From NCBI GenBank assembly GCA_932521025.1, contig OW051468.1, positions 1,364,064 through 1,428,063 of the forward strand: a DNA stretch of 64,000 bases, written 5' to 3'. Positions 40,882-53,363 of the stretch are shown one piece after another. The stretch is from Oscheius onirici. Its lineage: Eukaryota; Nematoda; Chromadorea; Rhabditida; Rhabditidae. The notes below the pieces were generated by a model. That model was not told the DNA's origin. It searched no databases and saw nothing but the letters and a program-made list of their open reading frames with translations. The position numbers were made by a program, and so were the translations under genes. Each line of letters starts with the position of its first letter. The first letter of the stretch is position 1.

Positions 40882-41278
40882 CTGAAAAAGAAACTCCTGA
40901 AATTAGCATCTGAACAGCGCCTTTTCGTGACGGATTTATATTCTATCCAGGCCACGCTTCGAGTATATGATCTATAACAAGTTTTCACACATAACAATTG
41001 GGGAGAAGAAGAAGAAGGGAGAGAGAAAAAGAAGAAGGAAAAAGCACCTTTGAACAAATTGTTTGCAGCAAACTTTTTAGGAGGGGTAATAGCACAAAAA
41101 GCAAATTTTTGAGGAGCAAGATCGGCGAACCGTTATTTTGACCGGAATTGGGGTGTGGGGTTTTCTGTGCAATATTATCACAATTTCAAGGAGAAAAAAT
41201 CAAGCCGTATAGTTTTTGGAGGCGAAATGAAAGGGGGTTAGAAATTTAAAAAAAAAGGAGGCGGGAAAAACAATGAGA

Positions 41279-44200
41279 TTAATGGTGTCCGCCGTGCGGA
41301 TGAATAAAAGGCTGCTGATGGACGAGACGGGCAAGAACAGTCTGGTCAATGAAGCCAGCTTGATTGTGCTGCGGATAGATGCCGCCGAGACCGGGAGGCA
41401 GAGGCAGAGCATAGGGAGGACTTGCGGCATGACGACCGAGATGAGGACTCTCGGACTCATCGGAGGGCTTGAAGCAGCGATAGCCGTCTGAAAATGACGA
41501 GGTTAATTGGATTGAAAAGAAAGACGAGAAAAAACGCTCAACAAGATCGTTGTAGGGAGTCAAATTAGCACATTTTCAAGGGGCTTTTCGTCAAATTTTC
41601 TGACGTTGCTAGAGCCGAATCCTCGCCGTTTCTGGACTTTACTTTCACACTCCTCCTTTTCATAATCAAAAAAAATATTTCTCCCCTGGGACCAAAATAA
41701 AAATATTTCTTCTCCCCTACGGTAGCATTCTACTTTGACATACTTTACGTAAGCATCTTTTTTTGTTGCGAGACCCATTTTCGAGATCCTTGAAAATCAA
41801 TGTGAAAATAACAGAAAAACGGTACCTTTTCCACTCTGTTGAATCTCTTGGATTGTCCTTTCAGGGCACGTGACGTACAAGTGCTCCCCGGCGCAATTAC
41901 TACACGATGGCGAGCTGACCTACAAAAAATTATAAAAACATAGAAAAAGGCCAAATTACCTGCAAACGATCGTCCGGATTGGATCTATAGCTGAGTGGAG
42001 CTGAGGCGACGATATATGTCGACGGGGTTGTTATCGGCATCGTTGGGGGTACAGGTGACGTTCTAGCGATGAAGCCACTGACTCCGCCGGTACTTTCAGG
42101 CGATTTTACCCTCGTGAGCAAAAATTCATCATAAATGGCGGAACTGAGCATCATTCTGGCTGGCAGATCGGAGAGGCTGTTGAGGTAGTCGACCACATCG
42201 GCATCAGACATTTCCAGCTTGAAGTAGGGCAGTATTCGGTCTGGAAAGGGGGTCAATGTGGTACCGTATAAAGTATGTGACTGTGTATTTCTGTTGATGA
42301 AAAAAATGTGCATTTTATCGATCAAGGACAAATTTTTGAACAATTTTTTAAGAAACCCCGTTCGGCTATGCCAAATTGCCAAACGCCAGCTCTTTCTTAA
42401 TTTTTATAGTTTATTTATCTCGGCAAAAAAGCGGACGGGAAAGAGACTGCTTCAAAAAGTACTTTACCCATGCGTAGATTTCGATAAAGCAGCCAGAATT
42501 GCGTGGAAACGGCGAATAATATGCTAAATGCGGAGAATTAACACCCTTTTCGATCATATTCACGGGAAAACTTACGAGGAGCTCGTTGTTGAGGCGACGG
42601 ACTCGCAGCTTCTGATCCATTCGAAGGGTCGTCACGTCGTTCTTTGCCAAAGATGTTCAGTAGGCGACCATGAAGTTCAGCAATGTTTTCTTTCGTGCGA
42701 ACGGCCCACGTCACCTGGCCGTCGTTCCAGTGGAGCTAAAAATCTAGTGGCTCCAAAAGACGAAAAATTACCTCGAGAGAAAACTTGTCACCTTCCTTCG
42801 GAGCAGAAGCTCGGATTCTTTTGATGTAGGGATGCGTCTGGAAGAGACTAGAAGCCGCGCTCGGAGCCGGTCGAATCTTCTCGTATTCGCGAAGCAGCTC
42901 GTCACGAGCACAGGACAGCCTCATGCACTGGTCGACGGCAAAAGCTGGATGATGGACTGCGGCCGTTACTGAAAGAAGAGCAGGATCATTTTTAGCTGCT
43001 ACAGTAACCGAAAATTCCCGTCCTTGTGGGATCCCTTACCTAAAGATCCGAGCAATTCGTACGTAGTCAGCCGAACGGCTTCCGGCAACATGCCGAGATT
43101 CCGGTGACGGTCGCTCATCAGACGATCGATTAACTTGACATAGGCGAAAGCGCACTGACGATTGGTCGAATTGAGTAGACAGAGCATGTTGAACGTCTCC
43201 TTCACGGCAGCCGGATACGTCCAATGAGAACTGGATATTAAGTACTACAAAGTTTTTAAATAAACTCACTTTTCCAAACATCTAGAAATGAAAGCAGAGT
43301 TATTGGCGCTGAATTCGGGGCCTTTGAGCTGGGGGGCAGCAGGTCGGGCTGAGCCCTGAAAATTTAGGAAAATGGACGGAACTTGGTGGCCAAGTTGCTA
43401 TAGCCCGTTTGAATGTGGCGCGCAATGTTTAAGGATAGCGGAAAATGAAGCTCTCGAGCAAACTTCTGTGCCACGCAGTCTCGGAAGGGTTTAGAAAAGT
43501 GTTTCACTGAAAAGAGTTTTATGCAAGCGGAATTAAACTGGAACCAGACGGAGATCCACAATATGCCACTGCGCCAAGCGGCAAAGCTGGACCTCGTTTT
43601 TAGGTCACATTTAGCCTCCTTCAGACAAAGCGCGATGTGGTAATCCCTTTAAATGATCTAACTGTAGTGCCGAAGAAGGTCACAAAAAACCAAATGAAAA
43701 AAACTCAATTGAAATCGAACGTTCAGCAAGTTTTGATCAGAGACTAATCTCCAACCAATTTTTATCATTGTTTTTCAGTGGCTAAACGTCCCGGTCAATG
43801 GCAAAGCCGTAGTGCCCAGAACCATTTCTTTCAAAAAGTTTGCAAAAGTGATAATATCCTGTCTCCCCCTTCCCCCTCTAAATGTTTGTCCTTTATGACA
43901 AATGAAATATCTATCTATCTAACCAACAGTGCTATGCGAGCAAAGGCGCGCAGCCTTTCCGCTCACTCTATCTCTTGAGATAGCTCCCAATAACATGAAG
44001 AATTTAGCGAAAAAATGGTAGAAACAGGCCACTCTAGTTAGTTTGTTAAAAACAGGCCTCCCTAGTTAGTTTATGTTCATGTTCCCGCACAAACTTGAAA
44101 GGCCCGTCACTGTATTTTTGTCCTGCAGCGAATTATCAAGGTTGCAAAAAAGAGCACCGAAAACTCACCTCAATACAAGCTCCTAAAAGACGAACTTCTG

Positions 44201-44766
44201 TAGGATTTAGAATTTTAGCAAGCTCGCAGATAGTTTCCACTCTGCTCCAGAGAGACAACTAAAACATTTTTAAGGAATTCTAGGCAAAAAAAATCACTTT
44301 AGAAAAAATAATAAGACCATCCTCCGGAGCTTTTTTAGACGATGGCGGGACAGCTGCTAATTCCGTTTGCGATTCAACAGAAAAGGACGTCGTAGGCTCG
44401 TGGGCCGTTCGAATGCTTGACGAGTCTTCTTGCCTAAAATAATTACTTTTTTGCCTGAAATGGAGAAAAAAAACGTACGAGACACTGGCAGAAGTGGAGA
44501 CTCCACTCAGCTTGGCGAAGATGGTATTGGAATTCTGCTCATCTTCCGATTCTCTTATGCCGTTTTTCTGAAAATGCAATAAAATGAATAAAAAGCTAAA
44601 TCTTCAAAGAATCTGAAGTTTTTCATCAACAATAGGTTCTCAGCACAAGAAATGTGAAAATTGGACCAACCTGATGGCATCCGTTGGTATAGGCCGTGCC
44701 GTTGACTGCCGACGGAGCAGCCGTCGTCGAACCTTTTTTGTTGCTCTGCTTGTTTTTGTTCACCAT
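41279..44766 (-). CDS. gls-1: ZCCHC2/ZCCHC14-like protein, probable GLS-1 orthologue
   Basis: Eleven exons (44766-44671, 44567-44479, 44433-44298, 44258-44169, 43355-43270, 43230-43040, 42968-42772, 42735-42576, 42240-41960, 41919-41826, 41487-41279) give 542 residues. Key stretches: ICELAKILNPTEVRLLGACI, matching the LELRFLGSCLE helix region of vertebrate ZCCHC14; a PX-like segment (LHWNDGQVTWAVRTKENIAE); and a zinc knuckle CSNCAGEHLYVTCPE with spacing Cx2Cx3Hx4C, one residue shorter than the usual Cx2Cx4Hx4C, followed by DGYRCFKP. In C. elegans GLS-1 partners the cytoplasmic poly(A) polymerase GLD-4 in germline mRNA control, and as I recall lies next to dhfr-1. Here it starts 207 bp after the DHFR stop, as the third gene of a likely operon. 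Intron 4 carries repeat DNA. Confidence 0.7.
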
Positions 44767-44973
44767 CTGCAATGCAATGAAATAATATTTTAAAAAACAC
44801 TCAAATAGGTATCAAAATCGATAAAACGAGTCATTTCCAAGTAACACTGCAAAATTCATCAATTTTTTAGCAAAAAATGTGGAGAAAAGTACAATAAGAT
44901 GCCCGTAAATCTAATACACAAAGACGGTACAAAAACCTCGTAATTTGGAGGGAATTAGTGGGAATTTTGGTTC

Positions 44974-46395
<1,422 letters not shown>

Positions 46396-46586
46396 TTGGG
46401 CGCTAAAATAGAGAATCTTGTATTGGAAGATGGCATAATATGGACTATTTTAGACTGAAAATGAGTATTTTTCCGGCAAATATAGCAAAAAGTTCACATA
46501 TTTTCAGCCAACGAGAATCGCTAGATGACGCCAGGCAAGTAGCTCATGCGCTTTATGGTGCTTTTCGCGCTGTTTACGAGGCTATT

Positions 46587-47948
46587 TTATGAAAGTTCTA
46601 GAAAAAAGTACCCGCTTTCAGCCGAAACCATCTTGAGAATGGCCGTCTTCATGCGCGTCGTATCGACTCCAAGCTGGTGGCCCGAAGGAGTGTCCCAGAC
46701 GGTAGCAATGGCGTTCCAGTCGGGAGCCGTGGTGGCCTTCTTGGCAGCCTTGAGGTTCTTCAGATCGTTGGCACTGAAAATGGGGGAAGTTTTAGAGGAA
46801 GAGAGATGGGTAGGACTAAACCAGGGCACTATATCGAAGATTTTGTCAACCTTGGACATTGGCTAAGTTTCGAAGACCTGTGAAAGTAACATACTTTTGA
46901 AAAAAGTTGGAAGTATTGGAAAACGCATAACAACTGAGACACAAACTGAAGTTTAGGTGGAGAACTTCTTACGTTAGCTAGACAAAGGGTGCCAGGGCAA
47001 TGAAAGCTCTGGCATGATGTGCCCAAGAAGTAAGGTAGGATAGAATCGGAGGAAAGCATAGGTATTTCGTTTGACGTCGGCAATGGGAAGAACTCTTATT
47101 CGTGAACTTTGACGTACACGATTTCAATACAAAGCTCGTAAACCGCAACTGGCTAACAGTTGCATTCGCTTTTTTCGCACAGAACTACACCCGATTACTG
47201 TTATGCTTTTTGGTGTAACTTGGTGAAGAAAAACTTGCTCCAGACCTGGACTAATTTAGGCTGGGAAATTCACTATTGCCGCCTACCCAAGAAGAGAATT
47301 GTGAAACTGAGTTTTGATCTCAAGATCTTTGCCCACGAGTTATGGCAAATCTGATGAGCAAAGATTGTCAAGACATTTTCGCAGTCTGCGACGCTGACAG
47401 GGTGCATTGCAAGAAGCTTCAGCGTAAATTTTAACGGGAATTCTAAGATTCTGTCACAGAGAAGTCGGGGCACGGATTCACGTACAAGAATAGAAGAGCT
47501 TACCGATTCAAGACCTTGTTGCCTTCAACAATCTGGCCATGACTGGAATACCAGGTGCGTAGCTGCTGAGCAGCCAGATCGCGCAGATCGGCCATCTTTT
47601 TGTTCTCCTCCTCGTCCTTCTTCTTCAGAGCTCCGGCACGTTCCAGCTTCCATTCGTCGATCTTCTTCGACTCTGTCGACCTCTTCCCGACGGCCGGAGG
47701 CGGCGGCGGGAGAGAGTCCAGGGAGCTTGTAGAACTGTCGATGACCGATTCGTCAGATTCTAGAAGAGAATCTTGGTGAAATTTTTAAAAGAGTAGCTCT
47801 TACCGCCCTGAGTCGAGTCGAGAGGAAGCTGGTGAGATGGCGTAGCGGCCAGCGGAATGTCCGGTCCCGAACCCGTGGTCAGCGACGCTAGGAGAGGATC
47901 ATTGAAGAGCTCACGCTCCTTGGACAGGAATTCGTCGACTAGGCTCAT
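46587..47948 (-). CDS. clic-1: Clathrin light chain
   Basis: Three exons (47948-47804, 47759-47504, 46773-46587) give 195 residues. The N-terminus MSLVDEFLSKERELFND matches the conserved DFLxREQ-type start of light chains. Then comes a Pro/Ser linker, a charged coiled coil that binds heavy chain (IDEWKLERAGALKKKDEEEN, RDLAAQQLRTWYSSHG), and the conserved tail WNAIATVWDTPSG...DTTRMKTAILKM, equivalent to the W-RV-LCDF-D-SRMR-L end of the family. It trims clathrin coats in endocytosis. First gene of the run clic-1, dhfr-1, gls-1 on the minus strand. Intron 2 is 730 nt with no clear gene inside. Confidence 0.75.
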
Positions 47949-48701
47949 TCTGAAAGTCATTTTGGTGGATATTACGTAGAAAAAGAGCGAGGAGGTTAAG
48001 CAACAGCAGAAGAACAACAAAGCTTCCATTTGGGGAGAAATCACGAAGGAAAGCCTTATTTCCGATATTTGTCATCTTTCAGGTCGTATTCTAGGTTTCT
48101 TGTCATCTTTGTTCGATGCAGAGCATGAAAATAACTTAAAGACAAGCATTGAAAAGCTAGAAAATGGTAAAAACTTGCATATTTCTCGAAACAATTATAT
48201 TTCCTCCTTTCTACCTTTTTCAAGCCATTTTCATGAAAATCCATGCTTCAACAATAAAAAGAATCATCTGGGAACTAGTTAGAGTGGTTTCTGAACCGAA
48301 AAACGACAAAAAAAACGGAGAAAAGGAGGAAAACGAGCCGCAAATCGAAGAAGATATTTTAGGATTTTCCGGTGAAATTTTAGGATTTCCCCCAGCCTAG
48401 TCTTCGCAACATGGATTACTGTACTTTAGATTACTGCAGCGCGGGCTTTCAAATGTGGTTTTATTCGATTTGGAATTTTCTACTGTTTCACCTAGCTTTT
48501 CCCTTGGTGTTTTCCCAACAATATTCCATCATTTTCGGCCAATCACGTTTCCGAGAGGTGTAGATTAGCAAGACACACCTATAGTTAGTCTGGTTTTTGT
48601 GCAGAATGGCAGAAGAAAGAGGAAATTATCCGCTTTTTTAGATTCCGAAGAACAGTCTGTAAAATTTCCAATATTTTCCCCATTTTTATTGTAAAATTTC
48701 T
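47949..48701. other. Intergenic / promoter region of the clic-1 run, no other gene seen
   Basis: AT-rich, unique. It should contain the promoter of the clathrin light chain unit. Frames at 48100-48400 show no support. Confidence 0.5.
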
Positions 48702-49340
48702 TCAAAAAGAGATGCTGCTATCACTATCCGAGCCAGCTTCAACGACTTCAAAATGTCCTTCTTCAATCGACGATTCTGTTCCGCTTTTTTCTTCAACTTC
48801 TCCCCCACTTTCACTCGAAGAGCATTCCGAGGAACTCGACGATTCTTCGGCTGATTCTTCCTCTAAAATGGCTTAAAAATCATTTTGCCCCAATTTGCAA
48901 TACCATTTTTCGGTTCTGCTGCAATTGGAGCCGGAGGAGGAATGTTTGGTGAGTTGAAGAGGCTCGAATTGACGCTGACATGACCGTCAGAGTCGGAATC
49001 TGTCGACATACTGTCTTCTAGTCCTAAAAACGTTAAATTTTCCAATTTTTAAGTAACTTTTTTGTACTTGTGGCCAAAATCTCCTCATTCACCGTGGAGC
49101 GCTTGAAAAGCTTGGCCGAATCCAATGGAAATTCGACAGAATTTTCTAGTAATGGCCTGAAAAATGATTCAAATTTCCCGGGTCTTTCTCATACCTTTTG
49201 ATGTTAAAATCGTCGAGCTTGCTGTCAGTGCGGAGAGTGACAGCAGACGGAAAGTTCAACTTCGAGGGACGAGAAATCTGGGAACGGGGTGAGGGAGAAG
49301 ATGATTCGGTTCCAGAAGACTTTTCGAAGGGCTGAAACAT
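48702..49340 (-). CDS. Ser/Glu-rich acidic protein, unknown; may be the 3' part of a larger gene
   Basis: Four exons (49340-49195, 49156-49068, 49023-48904, 48862-48702) give 171 residues in frame. Ser-rich N-terminus (KSSGTESSSPSPRSQIS), a hydrophobic-basic middle (DSAKLFKRSTVNEEILATR), a Ser/Asp cluster (MSTDSDSDGHVS), and an acidic end (EESAEESSSSSECSSSES). Many CK2-type phosphorylation contexts. The start codon is followed at once by TTTCAG, so 49340 could instead be an internal acceptor and an upstream exon could exist. Family not recognised. Confidence 0.55.
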
Positions 49341-49982
49341 GTGTTTGTCTTTCAGAACGAAAGGGTGAAGGCTGTATACGGGATGGTTTGATCAGTCAAC
49401 AATGGATCTCTTTCACATGTCCAAATATAGTAATTCTTTGAACAGATACTGGTCATCTGGAAATTTCAAGGCATTTGGTTTGTTCATGAGCTGAAGAGTC
49501 TTATTTTAGTATCCTCACTTGCTATTCTCGCCACGAGGGTTACGGTAATGATCTCTTTTCCAACGACACATTGATCAAAACTACGAGGCGGTACAGAACA
49601 GACGAGAAAATTGAGCTTTATGTTACGGAAGAAGGATTCGCCTCTACTGTCCTTGTAATATTTTCGGTGGCATAAGGCGACTCATTTTTGTATTGATTTC
49701 GATATGGAGACCAATTCATTTCAATGTTGTGCTTCGGAACGTAACTGATCTTGAAGTCTTGGGTTCTACTGAACTCACGATTGGGAGAAAGACTCATCTC
49801 CCAGACTTCTGGACGAAGACTATTTATTCAAAATCGAACTCCTTGCCGAGCGGCGCGGCTCACCACTGTTAGAAATAAAAGCAAAATAACCTGCGGGGTG
49901 GGATTCAAAAACTCTGTGGAAAATAACCAGTTGGCTAAAGCAAGTAAACGAGGTTCCCCCATGTGAAAATCCCCAGATTGTC
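49341..49982. other. Intergenic, no supported gene
   Basis: Unique AT-rich sequence; several short frames without splice support. Confidence 0.5.
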
Positions 49983-50143
49983 GGGGTCGCTCGAAAGCGA
50001 CCCCTCACGCAAAAATTTAAGTGTAGGCGAATTCCAACTCGGAACTGCCTTACGGGTCAGCCTTTCTCAATGTGCAATGGAAAAGCCTCACCATACCGTA
50101 CACGCCTTCTTGATCGCATGTCCCTGGCCACCCAGACAAGCCT
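49983..50143 (-). ncRNA. U1 snRNA-like gene or variant
   Basis: Read on the minus strand, about 161 nt show the U1 order: a 5' end AGGCTTGTCTGGGTGG, stem-loop I with the U1-70K loop GATCAAGAAGG (stem ACATGC/GCGTGT), stem-loop II with the U1A loop CCATTGCACAT, the GGCTGACC segment, a third stem (GGCAGTTCC/GGAATTCGCC), an Sm-like AAATTTTTGC, and a strong 3' hairpin GGGGTCGC-TTTC-GAGCGACCCC. Length and element spacing fit U1 (about 164 nt). The 5'-splice-site-recognition segment, normally ACTTACCTG, reads GCTTGTCTG, three transitions off, so it is either a pseudogene or a variant with altered pairing. No promoter element was recognised. It lies just after the gene at 50240. Confidence 0.7.
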
Positions 50144-50239
50144 GGGGGTACTCCCACTACGTTAAGTTGGAGGATGGGGCACACTGGTCACGATAGGCGA
50201 CCAGAGCCAGATACACGGCGCTCCTTTTGTACTATAGGC

Positions 50240-51268
50240 TCACATCAAACTTCGGTCTGGGTTGGTTTGTGCCCGGACACTAGCCTTCAGATCACCAGTA
50301 CGCAAGGCATACACCTTGGTGTTAAGTTTTATTGGCTCCCGAGGATTCCTAGCACAAGGCTATAGTCTGTTCAAGATGTAGAGAGCATAATTTGAATTGG
50401 CCCGCGCTTTCTTCATAGACCTTTTTTCAAATCCAATTCAAATTATGCTCTCTATATTTTGAACAGACTATAGTTACCTGTCCTTTGCTCCGTTTAAAGA
50501 ATACCGTTTCTTTGGGTATTTACAGAAATTACGAAGTTTTTGGGAGTGCTTTTCGTGTATGACCAGAGCGCCTTGCGACATATCATAACTACTCACACTT
50601 CTCGTGCAAAATTTCTAGAGAAACGTGCATTTTTCTAGCCGTTTCTATGCCAAAACCAAGGTTTTCCTGATTTTTGACGAAAAAGTACGCAAAATATCGT
50701 CGTCTAGACGTGTCAAGTTGCGTATTTGGATAAATTTCATTTTTTGGTGAATTTTTTTTTTGTTTTCTTATGTTTTTCTTTTGGGCCACCCAGATAAGTT
50801 TATTCGTAGAGGAATGGCAAGGGGTCAATCGGACAGGGCATCGCGAAGATACGGTTGCGAACTCGGGGAGAGGCGGGGACACAGGGCACCTTACCTTATT
50901 GCGGCCTCGATGCTCTTTATGCATTTCCAAGAGACCTTTTCTCAGTCGGGACATTCCGTGAAATCTGAGCTGCTGAATTTTTCTCTGGATAACTACTGGA
51001 TCGTGGTCAGCGTCGTATGGAGGCTTCTAGAAAACTCTTACTGTCTCGTTTCCCTCTCTACCTGATAGTGTATCTTCTCCCGTCGAAAGTCTTCACAGTT
51101 CCGCTTCTCCATACCCGGCATCTGGAGTCTGGATCCGGGAGCGTAGTTTGTGTAATATTGGGAGACTTTTTTCGTGTCCAACAGCTCTCCACACTCACCA
51201 GAAATAGCAGCAGCTGAGGCATTCAAGCCCATGGAAGAGAGACGAGCGGCTATGAGAGTGAGCTCCAT
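50240..51268 (-). CDS. Hypothetical basic protein, 194 residues
   Basis: Four exons (51268-51062, 51026-50895, 50614-50478, 50348-50240) close in frame. Start MELTLIAARLSSMGLNASAA, then CGELLDTKKVSQYYTNYAPG and a charged helical part (RKIQQLRFHGMSRLRKGLLE), finishing KLNTKVYALRTGDLKAS. No signal peptide or membrane segment; strongly basic. Family not recognised; possibly nuclear or ribonucleoprotein. The last intron (50477-50349) is mostly a foldback element with TA duplications. Confidence 0.6.
50361..50473. mobile_element. TA-type foldback MITE in the last intron of the 50240 gene
   Basis: TATAGTCTGTTCAAGAT and ATTTTGAACAGACTATA at the ends, arms pairing about 40 bp through GAGAGCATAATTTGAATTGG, with a short GC-rich loop. 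Confidence 0.8.
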
Positions 51269-52033
51269 GATGTCTGAATCGTATGATGAATTTTAGAGAT
51301 TTTGATTTTTTTTAGGTATGAAAAGGTTTTTGTGTTGTTTCCTTTACTTGGTCCATCTGGTCTAACTCAACTTGGTTATCTTTACAAAAATGAGAGTCAG
51401 AGTTTTTTTAAGTCAATTCTTCTGAGGAGAAATCTTGACATCTCTAGCAAATTGTATGGTTAGTTTTTCAGTTCTTGAGAGCCAAAAAATGACATGCTTT
51501 CGGTCATGCTTAGAGTCTAGAAAGCGGCATGGAAGGAGGAGAGGCGAACAAAATGAGTGGCGGCATCAAATATATTTCTATCCCAAATAGTCAAAGTAAT
51601 GAAACCTATGGTTTGTTCAAAAAAAGAGAGCTCGACCGTAACACATTTAGTTCGCCGCGAGACCGGAATAACACCAGAAAACTTGGCTGAGTATCCGACT
51701 TTTCCATGTTATAAGGGTCTCGCGCGGAACTAAATGGGTTACGGTCGAGCTCTCTTTTTTTTGACCAAACCATAATAGTAATCCCAAGAAGAATCCCAAA
51801 TCGAGTCTACGATTCCCTCGCCAGAATACTTTTATCGAGTCAAACCAATATTTGTGAAGATCCGAATGTTATTCTTGTGCAACAAGTCGAGACAGGAAAA
51901 GCAAGTGCGCTAACTTCTTGCGACTTTGGTAGTTTTGGAGAAGCTGGGACTGTGAGCAGAGTGATAGGGGAGAAATGAAAAGAACTGTTAGGAATCCGCG
52001 ACAAAGCGAAGTGATAGTTGAAAAGGGGAATAC
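51269..52033. other. Intergenic: promoter side of the 50240 gene, a MITE and a dispersed repeat
   Basis: Contains the MITE at 51607-51774 and, from 51890, the repeat shared with 31540-31860. No gene supported. Confidence 0.5.
51607..51774. mobile_element. TA-type foldback MITE
   Basis: TATGGTTTGTTCAAAAAAAG and the complementary TTTTTGACCAAACCATA frame arms that pair for about 36 bp, including AGAGCTCGACCGTAAC. TA flanks both ends. Confidence 0.75.
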
Positions 52034-52803
52034 TTACTTTAGCCCTGGAACGGCAGAAGATTTGCCAGTTCGGCCCCCATTCCGACCAAATTTTTTGCCC
52101 GATTTTTGAGGCGCTCCAGCACCCGGAGAACCCTGTTTATAAAACCCTTTTGAATGGACTAGAAGCTTCTTCCAGCTGTAATTCCTCGATAAAATATTTA
52201 GGTTTCTGGTAACGAAGTATTCTGTTTTAGAAGCTGGGGGAGAAGATGAGAAAATAATAAAAACTAAGAAGAACAAGATTCAGAGCAAAAGAAAACCAAT
52301 CTACAGAGAGCTCACCCTCATCCTGAAAGTTTGGAAGAATCATCGGCGTGTACCGGTTGAGCATAATGTTCTCGATTCCATCTCGAATAACCATCTAAAA
52401 GACATCAGTGTACCTTTTTCCAGTTACTGTATACCTTTACAACCCGGTCATACTTTGTTTGTTGCAGCTTCTTCACAATATTCTCATTAGTATAGCGTTC
52501 ACTTGCCCTGGCCAGCCACGAAGGAATAGGAGTCTCCTCAGGAGACAGAGTACTGAAGACGGGAAACGTGATGATAGTCTTCTCTTCAGAAGACGGAGTC
52601 GGTGAAGGAGACATGTCCATCCTGTCCATTTGGCTGGAAGCAAGCTCTGGTTGCCGAGGTAACTTGGAGCCGCCCTGGGGGCCTAGGACCAATCGAGCAG
52701 GCGGCCTAATTGGAAAAACAGCATGCTGAAATGAAATTCTTGGGATTTTATGAATTTTGAAAACTAAAATATAGCGGTTTTGTACCTTTTTTTGTGCCCA
52801 CAT
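52034..52803 (-). CDS. Hypothetical protein, 195 residues, with a LINE inserted just upstream
   Basis: Four exons (52803-52786, 52725-52435, 52394-52316, 52233-52034) close in frame. After MWAQKK comes a Pro-rich basic part (HAVFPIRPPARLVLGPQGG), a Ser/Thr/Pro stretch (MDMSPSPTPSSEEKTIITF), a helical conserved-looking core (IPSWLARASERYTNENIVKK, then VIRDGIENIMLNRYTPMILP) and a basic tail (KQGSPGAGAPQKSGKKFGRN). I do not recognise it. The first exon is only 18 nt; 5' sequence next to it is a LINE fragment beginning within about 10 nt, so the true 5' end may be lost or supplied by the LINE. The stop region is shared with a dispersed repeat (31540-31860). Confidence 0.55.
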
Positions 52804-52806
52804 TTC

Positions 52807-53345
52807 AGCACAGCCAACGCGATCCTCGAAGTTAATCGGAGGATTCGATCTGGTTGGTGTGCGTTTAACAAGTTCTACGAGCTCTTTACCAATCGACGGA
52901 TCCACATGAAGCAGAGGAGAAGACTGTACAAGATGTGCGTCGAACCATGCCTATTATACGCTTCAGAGACTTGGAGAAATCGACAGAAGGAGCTAACGAA
53001 GTTGGTGACTGTTCAAAGAAAAATGATGCGGAAAATGGTTGGCTTTACTCTTCTTGACAGAAGAACCAACCAGTGGTTAGAAAAAACGGTGAAACTGCCA
53101 GATGTCAGAAAGGAATGGGTAAAACGAAAGTGGTCCTGGACCAGGAAAATTGCGAATATGAAAGGACCAAGTGCCTCACAGAATGGAAGCCATGGAGACA
53201 AAAAAGAATGTCTGGAAGGCCGAAGTCCAGATGGAGGGATGACTTTACTGACCAGCTAGGCGATGTGTGGATGAGAACTGCAAGGATAGAGAAGCATGTT
53301 GCGACATACAGAAAGTATATGATTATTGCAAATAAACTAAACTAA
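52807..53345 (+). mobile_element. 5'-truncated LINE (RTE-type), 3' end of the ORF
   Basis: The plus strand reads ILEVNRRIRSGWCAFNKFYE, then CVEPCLLYASETWRNRQKEL, QRKMMRKMVGF and, after a frame shift near 53150, KRMSGRPKSRWRDDFTDQLG. This is the thumb/C-terminal part of an RTE-like reverse transcriptase. It ends at a short AAATAAACTAAACTAAAC tail. Dead: truncated and frameshifted. It abuts the start of the gene at 52803. Confidence 0.85.
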
Positions 53346-53363
53346 ACAACGCAATCCCACCTC

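Noticed and set aside
52786..52905. Minus-strand frame extending the 52803 gene upstream with a plausible 34-residue N-terminus
   Set aside because: It is exactly antisense to the conserved reverse-transcriptase part of the LINE, so the frame is a by-product; the start was placed at 52803.
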